Shown in pieces: positions 9,055 through 17,174 of a DNA stretch of 51,249 bases. The notes beneath the pieces are model-generated. The model was not told the origin of the DNA. It ran no database searches and saw only the letters and a program-made list of their open reading frames with translations. The first letter of the stretch is position 1. The number at the start of each line of letters is the position of its first letter. The stretch comes from Peptococcaceae bacterium (GTDB taxonomy: Bacteria > Bacillota > Desulfotomaculia > Desulfotomaculales > JACDOK01). Both the position numbers and the translations under genes were made by a program. Location of the stretch: NCBI GenBank assembly GCA_017656185.1, contig JACDOK010000015.1:1-51249 (forward strand). Direction: 5' to 3'.

Positions 9055-9423
9055 TCATTCCTCCCTGGAGGCAAAAGGAATCGTGGCGAATTCTTCCTTT
9101 AGCCTCTTTCTAATTTCTTCCGTTCTTTCATGACCAAGGAGTTTAGCCAAAATTGCTACATACCTGGTGATAAACTTCATGAACATATCTTCAACCGGGA
9201 GGTCCGGGTTTTCCTCCAAACTGGCTGCTATCCTTGCACACGATATCCCATTCTGGTCGTACTGCAGGAGTTCTATTTCCTGATACTCCATCGAAACCTC
9301 CCACACAACCCTTTCCACCAGGAGGTTCGCAGAAAGTATCCCAAGGTATTTCGCCGACGCAGTCCACATCTCCCTCAACAAATTTTCATAGCGCTCGACC
9401 TGCTTCTCGACGATTTCGCTCAT
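9055..9423 (-). CDS. Small helical protein upstream of the KaiC-like ATPase
   Basis: 122 residues, predicted mostly helical and cytoplasmic. I do not recognise the family. It begins with a charged amphipathic helix (EKQVERYENLLREMW) and ends with a lysine/glutamate-rich helix. The ATG has GGGAGG seven bases upstream, and its stop lies three bases before the KaiC-like start, so translation is probably coupled. The arrangement suggests a dedicated partner or regulator of the ATPase. Confidence 0.7.
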   Translation of the reverse strand: MSEIVEKQVERYENLLREMWTASAKYLGILSANLLVERVVWEVSMEYQEIELLQYDQNGISCARIAASLEENPDLPVEDMFMKFITRYVAILAKLLGHERTEEIRKRLKEEFATIPFASREE

Positions 9424-9568
9424 AACAATCCCTCCCTAGATAAAACCATACCCCACCAGAAAGCCGGGCCACGGGTTTGCTCTTGTCAAAGCTCCGGATG
9501 CAACGGCCCCGATACGGGTACCTGTACTCGTTCAAATCTCGCACCTCAATTCGACACATCCCCAGCAA
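9386..9568 (-). CDS. Possible small Arg/Tyr/Cys-rich protein
   Basis: About 57-60 codons. AGGAGG stands three bases before a TTG (9568) and twelve before an ATG (9559), so one of them may be used. The protein (CRIEVRDLNEYRYPYRG and so on) is basic and matches no family I know. Its last 38 bases overlap the start of 9055-9423, which would allow coupling. The strong ribosome binding site is the only good argument for it. Confidence 0.35.
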   Translation of the reverse strand: MLGMCRIEVRDLNEYRYPYRGRCIRSFDKSKPVARLSGGVWFYLGRDCYERNRREAGRAL

Positions 9569-9604
9569 TTCCCTCCTGAAATCTACTTTTCGCTGTCAAC
9601 AAAA

Positions 9605-9712
9605 TCAGGCTACATTTAGTTGAGATTGGTTAACGTGTTTTTCATAGAACGCTCGCGGGGTAAGATACCCCAGCGATGAAAAGGTCAAGTCCAGATTTGT
9701 GTGTAAAATCCT
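9605..9712 (-). pseudogene. Insertion-sequence transposase C-terminal remnant
   Basis: A 35-codon open stretch ending in a stop contains SSLGYLTPRAFYEK, the signature C-terminus of IS3/IS481-type transposases with an integrase core. There is an in-frame stop immediately upstream (9713-9715), and no inverted repeats or other transposase parts are visible nearby, so this is a scar of an old insertion between the KaiC operon and the ATPase at 9786. Confidence 0.6.
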
Positions 9713-9785
9713 CTAAAAGATTATGAACGGTCACTATTTTCATTTCTGATTCATAGCATACTAATTGACGAGGAGGTTAATAGTT

Positions 9786-10907
9786 ATGATAAAGGGTAAA
9801 GTCCGGAAATTTTTCCCGGGAGGCAACACGTGCAGGGGGTTTTACTCCTACTACGATTACATCATTAAACCTGACGCCACGCGCATACTGGTAATCAAAG
9901 GAGGTCCCGGCGTAGGGAAATCCACCTTTATGCGCAAGATCGGCGAAGAGATGCGGGAACGCGGCTATGATATCGAATATCACTGCTGTTCGTCAGATAA
10001 CGGTTCTATTGACGGGGTAGTGATCCCCGATATCGGGGTAGCCCTAATTGACGGTACCGCCCCGCACGTGGTTGATCCCAAGAACCCGGGCGCGGTGGAC
10101 GAGATTATTCACCTGGGAGATTTCTGGAACGAAGACCTGTTGCGAGCCAACAAAGAAAACGTTCTTAACAGTAACCGCCGGGTGGGCCGCCTGTTCCAGA
10201 TCGCCTACTGTCAGCTGGCCGAGGCCAAAGTCATCAAGGACGAAATGGAAAGCTACGTCACGGAGAGCCAGAACTTCGCCTTGGTTAACAGAGCAACGGC
10301 GGACTTATTACAAGGTATTTTCGGACGCGTAACACCCCAATACGAGCAGGAACCCCGGGACCGGCACCTCTTTGCCAGCGCCATATCCCCGGAGGGCGTG
10401 GTCAACCACATAGGTACACTGCTGCAGGATATCACCCAAATTTACGTCATTAAGGGTATGCCGGGAACAGGACGTTCTACCCTGGTTAAGAAAATCGCTG
10501 GCGAAGCCCACGCCCTGGGGCTGGATACGGAGGTCTACCACTGTGCCTTTGAACCCGAGGAAATAGACCTTGTAGTAATCCCGTCACTGCAGGCCGCCGT
10601 GCTTAAAAATGTGGCGGAAGTAGGTTTTGATCCCGGGGTACTATCGAATGTTAAGGTGACAAGAATTGACCTGGACGAATTCGTTAACCGCAGGGTGCTT
10701 GACGTTTACAGCGTAGAATTGATGAGTGCCAAGGAACGTTTTGCCGCCGCCCTCAATCGTGCCATCCGTTATATTAGCGACGCTAAACTCACCCACGACT
10801 ACATGGAAAGCTTCTACATTCCGGCTATGGATTTTGATGCCATCGAACAGAAAAGGCGGGAAACATTAAAGCGCATTCTCCAGTATGCCGAAGAAGTAGA
10901 GGTGTAA
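9786..10907 (+). CDS. Two-P-loop ATPase (PRK06851-type)
   Basis: 373 residues in two similar halves. The first P-loop is GGPGVGKST (about 39-47). The second is GMPGTGRST (about 224-232), where the Walker A lysine is arginine. This matches an uncharacterised Firmicutes ATPase family (PRK06851-like). Cytoplasmic; substrate unknown. The ATG at 9786 has AGGAGG eight bases upstream, so I prefer it to an in-frame GTG or TTG-type start at 9765. It is convergent with the ABC permease gene (4-base gap). The degenerate second site suggests only the first half hydrolyses nucleotide. Confidence 0.8.
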   Translation: MIKGKVRKFFPGGNTCRGFYSYYDYIIKPDATRILVIKGGPGVGKSTFMRKIGEEMRERGYDIEYHCCSSDNGSIDGVVIPDIGVALIDGTAPHVVDPKNPGAVDEIIHLGDFWNEDLLRANKENVLNSNRRVGRLFQIAYCQLAEAKVIKDEMESYVTESQNFALVNRATADLLQGIFGRVTPQYEQEPRDRHLFASAISPEGVVNHIGTLLQDITQIYVIKGMPGTGRSTLVKKIAGEAHALGLDTEVYHCAFEPEEIDLVVIPSLQAAVLKNVAEVGFDPGVLSNVKVTRIDLDEFVNRRVLDVYSVELMSAKERFAAALNRAIRYISDAKLTHDYMESFYIPAMDFDAIEQKRRETLKRILQYAEEVEV

Positions 10908-10911
10908 CGGA

Positions 10912-11697
10912 TTATAAATACTTCCACGTGCATACCTTTTTGTCTATCAGGTCAATGGCGGTATAAATAATAAGGCCGAGAAGCCCCATAGCGATAATCC
11001 CAGCAAACATTTCATCGTAAGCGTAGCGGGACCACCCGTCCATCAAGTAATAACCCAGTCCCTGCGTACTGCCGACCGTCTCGGAAAAAAATAGCACGGC
11101 TATAGCCGTTCCCGACCCGATGCGCAAAGCCGTAAAGATGTCAGGTAACGACGCGGGCCACACCACGTGCCGGTAAATTTCCCACCTCCCGGCCCCTAGG
11201 GAAACCATCGAGTCAACTACGGCGCGGTTGATCTGTTTAGCGGCATCACGGGCGGTTACGAGTATTTGGAAAAAAACCACCAGTGAAATGAGGAGAATTT
11301 TAGCAAAATCATTCAACCCGAAAATTGCCATAATTACGGGCAGAAGTACGATCTTAGGCACAGGATAGGTGAGGTATATCAGTGGTGCTACCCAACGATC
11401 AAACCTGGGTTCCCGGCCCAGAACAAGCCCCAGAGGAACGGCTAGAAAAAAAGACAGTGCGATACTTGTTACCACACGATACGCGCTGATGGCAAAATGA
11501 TATCCCAAACCATCATCCATATCGGCAAAGAATGTAGCAAAAGCCTCTAGCGGAGTGGGCAGGGCCGCCATATTTAATGCCAAAGCTAAAATATACCAAG
11601 CCGCCAGCAGAAAAACAATCGCTGTCCCCCGCACATAGGCTGCGGACACAAAGCTCCTTAACCCTGCCAACAGGTCATTCCCTACTTCACGGCGCAT
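10912..11697 (-). CDS. NitT/TauT-type ABC transporter permease
   Basis: 261 residues with about six membrane helices and the binding-protein-dependent transport fold of SsuC/TauC-type permeases; the EAA-like cytoplasmic loop (SLGAGRWEIYRHVVWPASLPDIFTALR) is clear. It forms the channel of an importer with the two upstream genes. The ATG at 11697 is chosen because GGGGAGG lies about ten bases upstream inside the end of the ATPase gene (16-base overlap). A longer frame from 11742 lacks a ribosome binding site. Confidence 0.88.
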   Translation of the reverse strand: MRREVGNDLLAGLRSFVSAAYVRGTAIVFLLAAWYILALALNMAALPTPLEAFATFFADMDDGLGYHFAISAYRVVTSIALSFFLAVPLGLVLGREPRFDRWVAPLIYLTYPVPKIVLLPVIMAIFGLNDFAKILLISLVVFFQILVTARDAAKQINRAVVDSMVSLGAGRWEIYRHVVWPASLPDIFTALRIGSGTAIAVLFFSETVGSTQGLGYYLMDGWSRYAYDEMFAGIIAMGLLGLIIYTAIDLIDKKVCTWKYL

Positions 11698-12449
11698 AAA
11701 CAGCCGTCCTCCCCGGCCAGTAATTCCCTCAGGTACGTACATAACCGGTGAAACTCCCTGCTCTTACGCCAACCCGGGGTCCCTACCCCTTTATTCGTTA
11801 CCTCGGCAAGGCAAATGGCCGGTCGCGGAGACATTACAATAATCTTCTGCCCCAGGAAGACGGCTTCTTCAATGCTGTGAGTTACGATAACGACCGTCAT
11901 TTTAGTTCGCTGCCAGATTTGCAGCAGGTTTTCCTGCAGCGACTCACGGGTAAGCGCGTCCAGTGACGAAAAGGGCTCGTCCATCAACAGCACATCGGGG
12001 CGCAGCGCCAGCGACCGAGCAATGGCTACGCGCTGCCTTTGGCCGCCGCTCAACTGAGGCGGGTAAAGATTGCGTAACTCCCATAATCCAAGTTCTTTTA
12101 AAATACGGGAAACCCGTGACCTTATTTCATCCCGGGAGATCCTTCTTATCTCTAAACCTAGTACGGCATTTTGCCATACCGTCTTCCACGGCAGCAGACC
12201 GTAATCCTGGAGAATAACAGCCGTTTCCAAGCGCCGCGGGCGTACGGGCGCTCCTTTGATGCGAACTTCACCTTCAAACTCCTGCCGCAAACCGGCCAGC
12301 ACATATAAAAGCGTTGTTTTTCCGCAACCCGAAGGACCGATTACGGCGCAGCTACTGCCCCCTTCCAACCGGAAAGAGACGTCCCGGATGGCCGGGACGG
12401 TACCATTATGCTGGCGATATGTTACCTTAAGATTGCAAACTTCTATCAT
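11682..12449 (-). CDS. NitT/TauT-type ABC transporter ATP-binding protein
   Basis: 255 residues. Walker A GPSGCGKTT, signature LSGGQRQRVAIARS, Walker B VLLMDEPFSSLD and switch His in VTHSIEEA are all present, as in SsuB/TauB/NrtD proteins. It energises uptake through the permease that overlaps its 3' end. It begins 16 bases after the binding-protein gene and has only a weak ribosome binding site, so it probably depends on upstream translation. Confidence 0.9.
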   Translation of the reverse strand: MIEVCNLKVTYRQHNGTVPAIRDVSFRLEGGSSCAVIGPSGCGKTTLLYVLAGLRQEFEGEVRIKGAPVRPRRLETAVILQDYGLLPWKTVWQNAVLGLEIRRISRDEIRSRVSRILKELGLWELRNLYPPQLSGGQRQRVAIARSLALRPDVLLMDEPFSSLDALTRESLQENLLQIWQRTKMTVVIVTHSIEEAVFLGQKIIVMSPRPAICLAEVTNKGVGTPGWRKSREFHRLCTYLRELLAGEDGCLCAVK

Positions 12450-12465
12450 ACTCGCTTAACACCAA

Positions 12466-13446
12466 CTAGTTATTTAGTACTCGTTTGTCAATGAGATCCT
12501 CGCAAGCTAAATCCTTTTTCAACAGGTTCTTGGCCTTCATCCAATTCAAAACGCGGTTGACCTGCTCCTCAGTAGGTAGTTCCGGTGCCGAGAAAATAAT
12601 CTCCATTCCGTGTTTATCACTCTGCGCCACAATTTCCGGCATACGGGCCTTTTCTATCAGGAGGTCGGTGAAAGCATCCGGGTTGGCCTGAATATCCTGT
12701 ACCGCCCTGGCATAAGCCCTCATCACGGCCCGAACGCCGGCCAGATTCTCATTGAGGGTTTCTTCGCGGAAATAGATGACGGTCTGAGAAATATTCTGGT
12801 CCGTATCTTCAAGAACGACGTGCGCCCCCTTGATCTCAGCCAGGGCTGCCAAAGGATCGGGCAGAATGGCCGCTTCCAGCGAACCGTTAAGCAGAGCTTC
12901 CAGACGCAAAGGAATCTGGGGAATCTGTACTTTCTTGATGTCCTCTTCGGAAAAACCTTTGGCCGTTAAAGTTTGGTCGATAATATATTCCATTATGGTT
13001 TTTAAGGAACAACCTATACCGACACCCTTTAGCTGCTCCACGTCAGTTATATTCGATTGCGGCGAAGATAGGATGGCAAACCGCCCTTCTTTGGCAGTTA
13101 CCCCCTGTCCGATGGACACGATTTTCACAGGCGTCCCGGCATCATTTAACTGGGCCACCGAAATGATGTCACCCAGTACGCCGTCAACCTGATCGGCAGT
13201 CAAAGCGCTGTCGCGGTTTACGGCACTTTTGAAGTTAACTAACTCAACCTCGACGCCCTCTTCTGTAAAATACCCTTTTTGCTCCGCCACCCAGAAAGGC
13301 AGGTTATCAGTGATCGGCAGCAATCCTAATTTAATAGGCTGGGCTGCAGCTTCTTCACTTGTAGTTGTCTCTTCACTACCGCACCCTGCCATAACCGCAG
13401 CTAAAAAGACAAGTAGCGCCACACCGATAAAAAATTTGGTCTTCAA
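12466..13446 (-). CDS. NMT1/SsuA-like substrate-binding lipoprotein
   Basis: 326 residues. A lipoprotein signal peptide ends at the lipobox MAGC (about residue 21). The mature part (IKLGLLPITDNLPFWVAEQKGYF, then VDGVLGD and LRLEALLNGSLEAAILPDP) is typical of the NMT1/SsuA solute-binding family for sulfonates, nitrate, pyrimidine precursors and aromatic acids. The TTG start has GGAGGTG upstream. It follows ubiX by 85 bases on the same strand, which suggests a substrate linked to the UbiX/UbiD pathway such as an aromatic acid. The ligand cannot be read from sequence. Confidence 0.85.
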   Translation of the reverse strand: MKTKFFIGVALLVFLAAVMAGCGSEETTTSEEAAAQPIKLGLLPITDNLPFWVAEQKGYFTEEGVEVELVNFKSAVNRDSALTADQVDGVLGDIISVAQLNDAGTPVKIVSIGQGVTAKEGRFAILSSPQSNITDVEQLKGVGIGCSLKTIMEYIIDQTLTAKGFSEEDIKKVQIPQIPLRLEALLNGSLEAAILPDPLAALAEIKGAHVVLEDTDQNISQTVIYFREETLNENLAGVRAVMRAYARAVQDIQANPDAFTDLLIEKARMPEIVAQSDKHGMEIIFSAPELPTEEQVNRVLNWMKAKNLLKKDLACEDLIDKRVLNN

Positions 13447-13531
13447 GTAGTTTCACCTCCGGCATAATGTCATTCTTGAAATTCGACTTTAGTCACGCAT
13501 TTCCCTCTAACTCTGCTACTATTGGACAAGT

Positions 13532-14098
13532 TTATGCTTCTCCCCACCGCCTGAACAGGGAGTGAGCTATACCTAGATGATCCATGACGCGCCCTACCGT
13601 AAAAATTACGATATCATCCAGGGTTTTCGGTTTAGTATAAAAAGCCGGCACAGGAGGCATAATGACAACACCTAATCTTGCTAATTTAAGCATGTTCTCC
13701 AGGTGAACGGGACTGAGCGGTGTTTCGCGCGGGACAAGAATAAGCCGGCGTCGTTCCTTTAAAGTCACGTCGGCGGCACGCTGCACCAGGTTTGCAGCAT
13801 AGCCGGCGGCAACACCGGCCAGGGTTTTCATGCTGCACGGCACAACGACCATCCCATCGTGCACAAAGGAACCGCTGGCCATGGGAGCGGCAAAATCGTC
13901 CTCATCGTAACAACGGAAGGCCAGCCCGGCAACCTCCCCGGCACTATAGGGAGTTTCCTGGGCGATGATATACCGTGCCGCCCGGGATAGGATAAGATGC
14001 ACCTCTACCCCCCGAGCAGCCAGTTCCTTGAGTAAAGTAATCCCGTAAATGGCCCCCGAGGCACCTGTTATGGCTACCACTAACCGCAAAAAATGCAC
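13532..14098 (-). CDS. ubiX: UbiX-type flavin prenyltransferase
   Basis: 188 residues of the flavoprotein fold. It has the N-terminal AITGASGAIYG motif, a VVVPCSMKTLAGVAAG segment, LVPRETPLS, and the C-terminal DHLGIAHSLFRRW. The family makes prenylated FMN, the cofactor of UbiD decarboxylases, from FMN and dimethylallyl phosphate. It lies upstream of the ABC importer genes and divergent from ubiD at 14299, so it supplies cofactor to that decarboxylase. The 200-base divergent gap (14099-14298) should contain both promoters, plus a family C repeat. Confidence 0.92.
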   Translation of the reverse strand: MHFLRLVVAITGASGAIYGITLLKELAARGVEVHLILSRAARYIIAQETPYSAGEVAGLAFRCYDEDDFAAPMASGSFVHDGMVVVPCSMKTLAGVAAGYAANLVQRAADVTLKERRRLILVPRETPLSPVHLENMLKLARLGVVIMPPVPAFYTKPKTLDDIVIFTVGRVMDHLGIAHSLFRRWGEA

Positions 14099-14298
14099 CC
14101 TTTCGACATTAAGGTATTCTGAGCTTATTATTTAGCCATGAATTTTGCTTTTCCTGTTAATCCTCTGATCCTGTCAAAACCATATTAGGCCAGTTCCCCC
14201 TAATACATCCTGGTCTGAACCCCACAGGCGAAAAAGAGGGGAACCTGTCAAAAACAGCGAATATTGTTTTAACATTGATTGTGTGGAGGAGAACGGGT

Positions 14299-15744
14299 AT
14301 GGCTTATCGCAGTTTAAGGGATTTTATGGACGTACTGGAGAAACGCGGGCTTTTACGCCGTGTACAGATTGAAGTCGACCGGGAGCTTGAAATAACCGAA
14401 ATTACCGATCGTGTCTGCAAGCAAAAGGGACCGGCCCTTTTGTTTGAAAACGTGCGGGGCTACGACATTCCGGTGCTCATCAACACGTTCGGCAGCGAAG
14501 AACGGGTTAAGCTGGCCCTGCAAACCGAGAATTTGGATGCCATCGGCGAGGAACTGGTTAACCTGATCCAACCGCGCGAACTACCGGCTACCTTTATGGA
14601 CAAGCTTAAAGCCCTGCCCAAGCTTGCCCAGCTCTCTTCTTTTGTACCCAAAACAGTAAAGGATGGCCCGTGCAAAGAAGTCATTGAGAAGGAAAATCCG
14701 AGCCTGGCCAAGTTCCCGATTCTGAAATGCTGGCCCGGCGACGCCGGCCATTTCATTACCCTTCCCCTGGTATTCACAAAGGACCCGGTCACCGGCCGCC
14801 GTAATGTGGGCATGTACCGCATGCAGGTGTTCGACGAGCGCACCACCGGTATGCACTGGCACATTCATAAAGACGGAGCCGAACACCTCCGGCGCCTGGA
14901 TAACCAAAACCAACGCCTGGAAGTAGCCGTAGCACTGGGAGCCGACCCCGCTACCATTTACGCGGCTACGGCACCGCTGCCGTACGGTCTGGACGAAATG
15001 CTCCTGGCAGGTTTTTTACGCAAGGAGCCCGTCGAAATGGTCAAATGCGAGACCGTCGACCTGGAGGTACCGGCCCAAGCGGAGATTGTTCTGGAAGGTT
15101 ACGTGGATCCCCGGGAAAAGAGACTGGAGGGCCCGTTCGGTGACCATACCGGTTATTATTCGCTGGCCGGCTACTACCCGGTTTTTCACATCACCTGCAT
15201 CACCCACCGCCGCAAACCCATTTACCCGACCATCGTGGTGGGCAAGCCCCCTATGGAAGACACCTACTTGGGCAAAGTCACGGAGCGCTTGTTCCTCCCC
15301 CTGCTGCGGATGATGCTCCCCGAAATCAGGGATATAAACTTCCCGCTGGAAGGGGTCTTTCACAACTGTGTGGTCGTCTCCATCAAGAAAAAGTATCCGG
15401 GCCATGCCCGCAAGGTAATGCACGCCCTGTGGGGTACCGGCCAGATGATGTTCAGTAAGATGATCATCGTGGTGGACGAGCACGTTAATGTGCACGACAT
15501 GTCCGAGGTCTGGTGGCGTGTGTTTAATAATATTGACGCACGGCGTGACCTGGTCTTCGCAGACGGCCCCCTGGACGTCCTGGACCACTCTTCTCCCTTG
15601 CCTACCTACGGCACCAAACTAGGCATCGACGCCACGAAAAAAATTACGGGGGAAGAAACCAGCCGGGAGTGGCCGGACGATATTGAAATGACAAACGAGG
15701 TTAAACAGCTGGTGACGGAAAAGTGGGATAAATATGGCATCTAG
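14299..15744 (+). CDS. ubiD: UbiD-family prenyl-FMN-dependent decarboxylase
   Basis: 481 residues, the usual length. It starts AYRSLRDFMDVLEKRG and has the conserved core GMYRMQVFDERTTGMHWHIHKDGA, then LEGPFGDHTGYYS, carrying the Arg and Glu residues of the UbiD catalytic site. It reversibly decarboxylates an aromatic or alpha,beta-unsaturated acid. The neighbouring ubiX and MqnP-like ubiA favour a late menaquinone (futalosine) or related aromatic step. The ATG at 14299 follows GGAGGAG. It overlaps ubiA by 11 bases. The exact substrate cannot be assigned. Confidence 0.92.
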   Translation: MAYRSLRDFMDVLEKRGLLRRVQIEVDRELEITEITDRVCKQKGPALLFENVRGYDIPVLINTFGSEERVKLALQTENLDAIGEELVNLIQPRELPATFMDKLKALPKLAQLSSFVPKTVKDGPCKEVIEKENPSLAKFPILKCWPGDAGHFITLPLVFTKDPVTGRRNVGMYRMQVFDERTTGMHWHIHKDGAEHLRRLDNQNQRLEVAVALGADPATIYAATAPLPYGLDEMLLAGFLRKEPVEMVKCETVDLEVPAQAEIVLEGYVDPREKRLEGPFGDHTGYYSLAGYYPVFHITCITHRRKPIYPTIVVGKPPMEDTYLGKVTERLFLPLLRMMLPEIRDINFPLEGVFHNCVVVSIKKKYPGHARKVMHALWGTGQMMFSKMIIVVDEHVNVHDMSEVWWRVFNNIDARRDLVFADGPLDVLDHSSPLPTYGTKLGIDATKKITGEETSREWPDDIEMTNEVKQLVTEKWDKYGI

Positions 15745-16603
15745 AGCCCTTAAAAAAGCCAGGATCTTTCTTGAAATGATACGTTTCGAGCACACCGTTT
15801 TTGCCCTGCCCTTTGCTTATATAGGGGCCCTGCTGGTAGAAAAAGCCATACCTTCTACACACGACCTGCTTTGGATTACCCTCGGCATGATCGGGGCACG
15901 CACCGCAGCCATGTCTTTGAACCGGCTCATCGACAGGCACATCGACGCCCGCAACCCGCGCACCGCCGGCCGTGCCCTCCCGCGCGGTTTGATCTCGGTA
16001 TATGAAGTCTGGGTTTATACCGTGCTGTCTTTTGTTCTACTGTTTCTGGCGGCCTGGCAGTTAAGCCCGCTGGCCGTTAAGCTGTTCCCCCTCGTAGTCG
16101 CCGTCCTGACAGGTTACTCGTATACCAAAAGGTTTACCTGGGCCTGTCACTTATGGCTCGGAATGGCGTTAGGTTTCGCGCCGTTGGCCAGCTGGATCGC
16201 CATCTCCAACCGATTTGACATTGCTCCAATGTTCCTGTTCTTAGGAGTACTGTTCTGGGTAGCCGGCTTTGACATCATTTACGCCTGCCTCGACCACGAA
16301 TTCGACCGCTGCTCGGGGCTGTACTCCATCCCAGCGCGTTTCGGTATCAAGCGCGCCCTTCGTATAGCGGGTATCTTCCATTGTTTGGCGTCCGCTATGT
16401 TTGTAGTAACCGGTTTGGTATTACACTTAAGTTTCATTTATTTTATCGGGGTCGGTATAGCCATTGTTATTCTCTTTTACGAACACCGGATCGTCAATCC
16501 CGACGACCTCAGGCGTGTTAACATCGCCTTTTTTAATATGAATGCGGCATTAAGCATATGTTTGTTCCTCTTTACCCTGGCCGAAGTCTTGTTGCCTAAA
16601 TAA
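15734..16603 (+). CDS. ubiA: UbiA-family prenyltransferase (MqnP-like)
   Basis: 289 residues with eight or nine membrane helices. The two Mg-pyrophosphate motifs are visible: NRLIDRHIDARNPRTAGRALPRG and ACLDHEFDRCSGLYSIP. Family members attach a polyprenyl chain to an aromatic ring in the membrane. The opening RFEHTVFALPFAYIGA and the motif spacing are those of the MqnP/4-hydroxybenzoate prenyltransferase group seen in menaquinone makers. Its ATG lies inside the end of ubiD, so the two are translationally coupled. Confidence 0.9.
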   Translation: MASRALKKARIFLEMIRFEHTVFALPFAYIGALLVEKAIPSTHDLLWITLGMIGARTAAMSLNRLIDRHIDARNPRTAGRALPRGLISVYEVWVYTVLSFVLLFLAAWQLSPLAVKLFPLVVAVLTGYSYTKRFTWACHLWLGMALGFAPLASWIAISNRFDIAPMFLFLGVLFWVAGFDIIYACLDHEFDRCSGLYSIPARFGIKRALRIAGIFHCLASAMFVVTGLVLHLSFIYFIGVGIAIVILFYEHRIVNPDDLRRVNIAFFNMNAALSICLFLFTLAEVLLPK

Positions 16604-16642
16604 TCAATAGACTAAATTAAAATACAGGTTTAATGGTAATTG

Positions 16643-16671
16643 GTTCTATTGTATACTCTACCGTATATAAG
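16643..16671. repeat. Family A intergenic repeat copy
   Basis: TCTATTGTATACTCTACCG between ubiA and the LpdD-like gene, the reverse complement of the GGTAGAGTATACAATAGA pattern. Related copies are at 19205, 26561, 33990, 39069 and 45421. Confidence 0.45.
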
Positions 16672-16684
16672 AAGAGTGAGATAA

Positions 16685-17080
16685 GTGGACTTAATACGCC
16701 GGTTTTCACGTGTTTTTGGACAAGGCAAACATAGCGTGGAAATTACCTTTGTTGTGACCGCCGAAGGTGTAATTGTAGAGGTCCTCGGCGGGGAAAAACC
16801 CCACGTTGGTGCCGTCGCCCTCGGACAACCCCGTCCCAGTCTCAAAGACCCCGGTAAGATCAGCGCTAACGTAACAGTTGTCCCTTTATTGGGACACAAG
16901 GACGACGAAGTAGCCAAACCGCTCGCCGATACCCTGGCGCGGCATTTTAATAAGCCGGTAGTAGTCGTGGTAGGGATACATATAGATAACGCCTCCGAGC
17001 AAGACATCGAAATCCTGCTAAATAATGTCGACGAGGGGGTACGGCATTTGATCGAAGAAATTGGAAAATTTCCTACGTAA
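16685..17080 (+). CDS. LpdD-like prenylated-flavin chaperone protein
   Basis: 131 residues. The segments GGEKPHVGAVALGQPR, PLLGHKDDEVAKPLAD and VVVVGIHIDNAS match, as far as I recognise it, the LpdD-like domain found beside non-oxidative aromatic acid decarboxylases, which is proposed to help load prenyl-FMN onto UbiD-type enzymes. Its position three genes from ubiX and two after ubiD fits. Start GTG at 16685 with a weak GAGTGAG upstream. Family recognition is by motif memory, so the function is moderately certain at best. Confidence 0.7.
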   Translation: MDLIRRFSRVFGQGKHSVEITFVVTAEGVIVEVLGGEKPHVGAVALGQPRPSLKDPGKISANVTVVPLLGHKDDEVAKPLADTLARHFNKPVVVVVGIHIDNASEQDIEILLNNVDEGVRHLIEEIGKFPT

Positions 17081-17174
17081 AGCCCTGCAATTTTTCCCCA
17101 GTGCATTTATAAACTACCCTCCTGTTGCTAATACTACCATCAAAGTTACTATTCTGAAGGAGGGTATTAATAAG

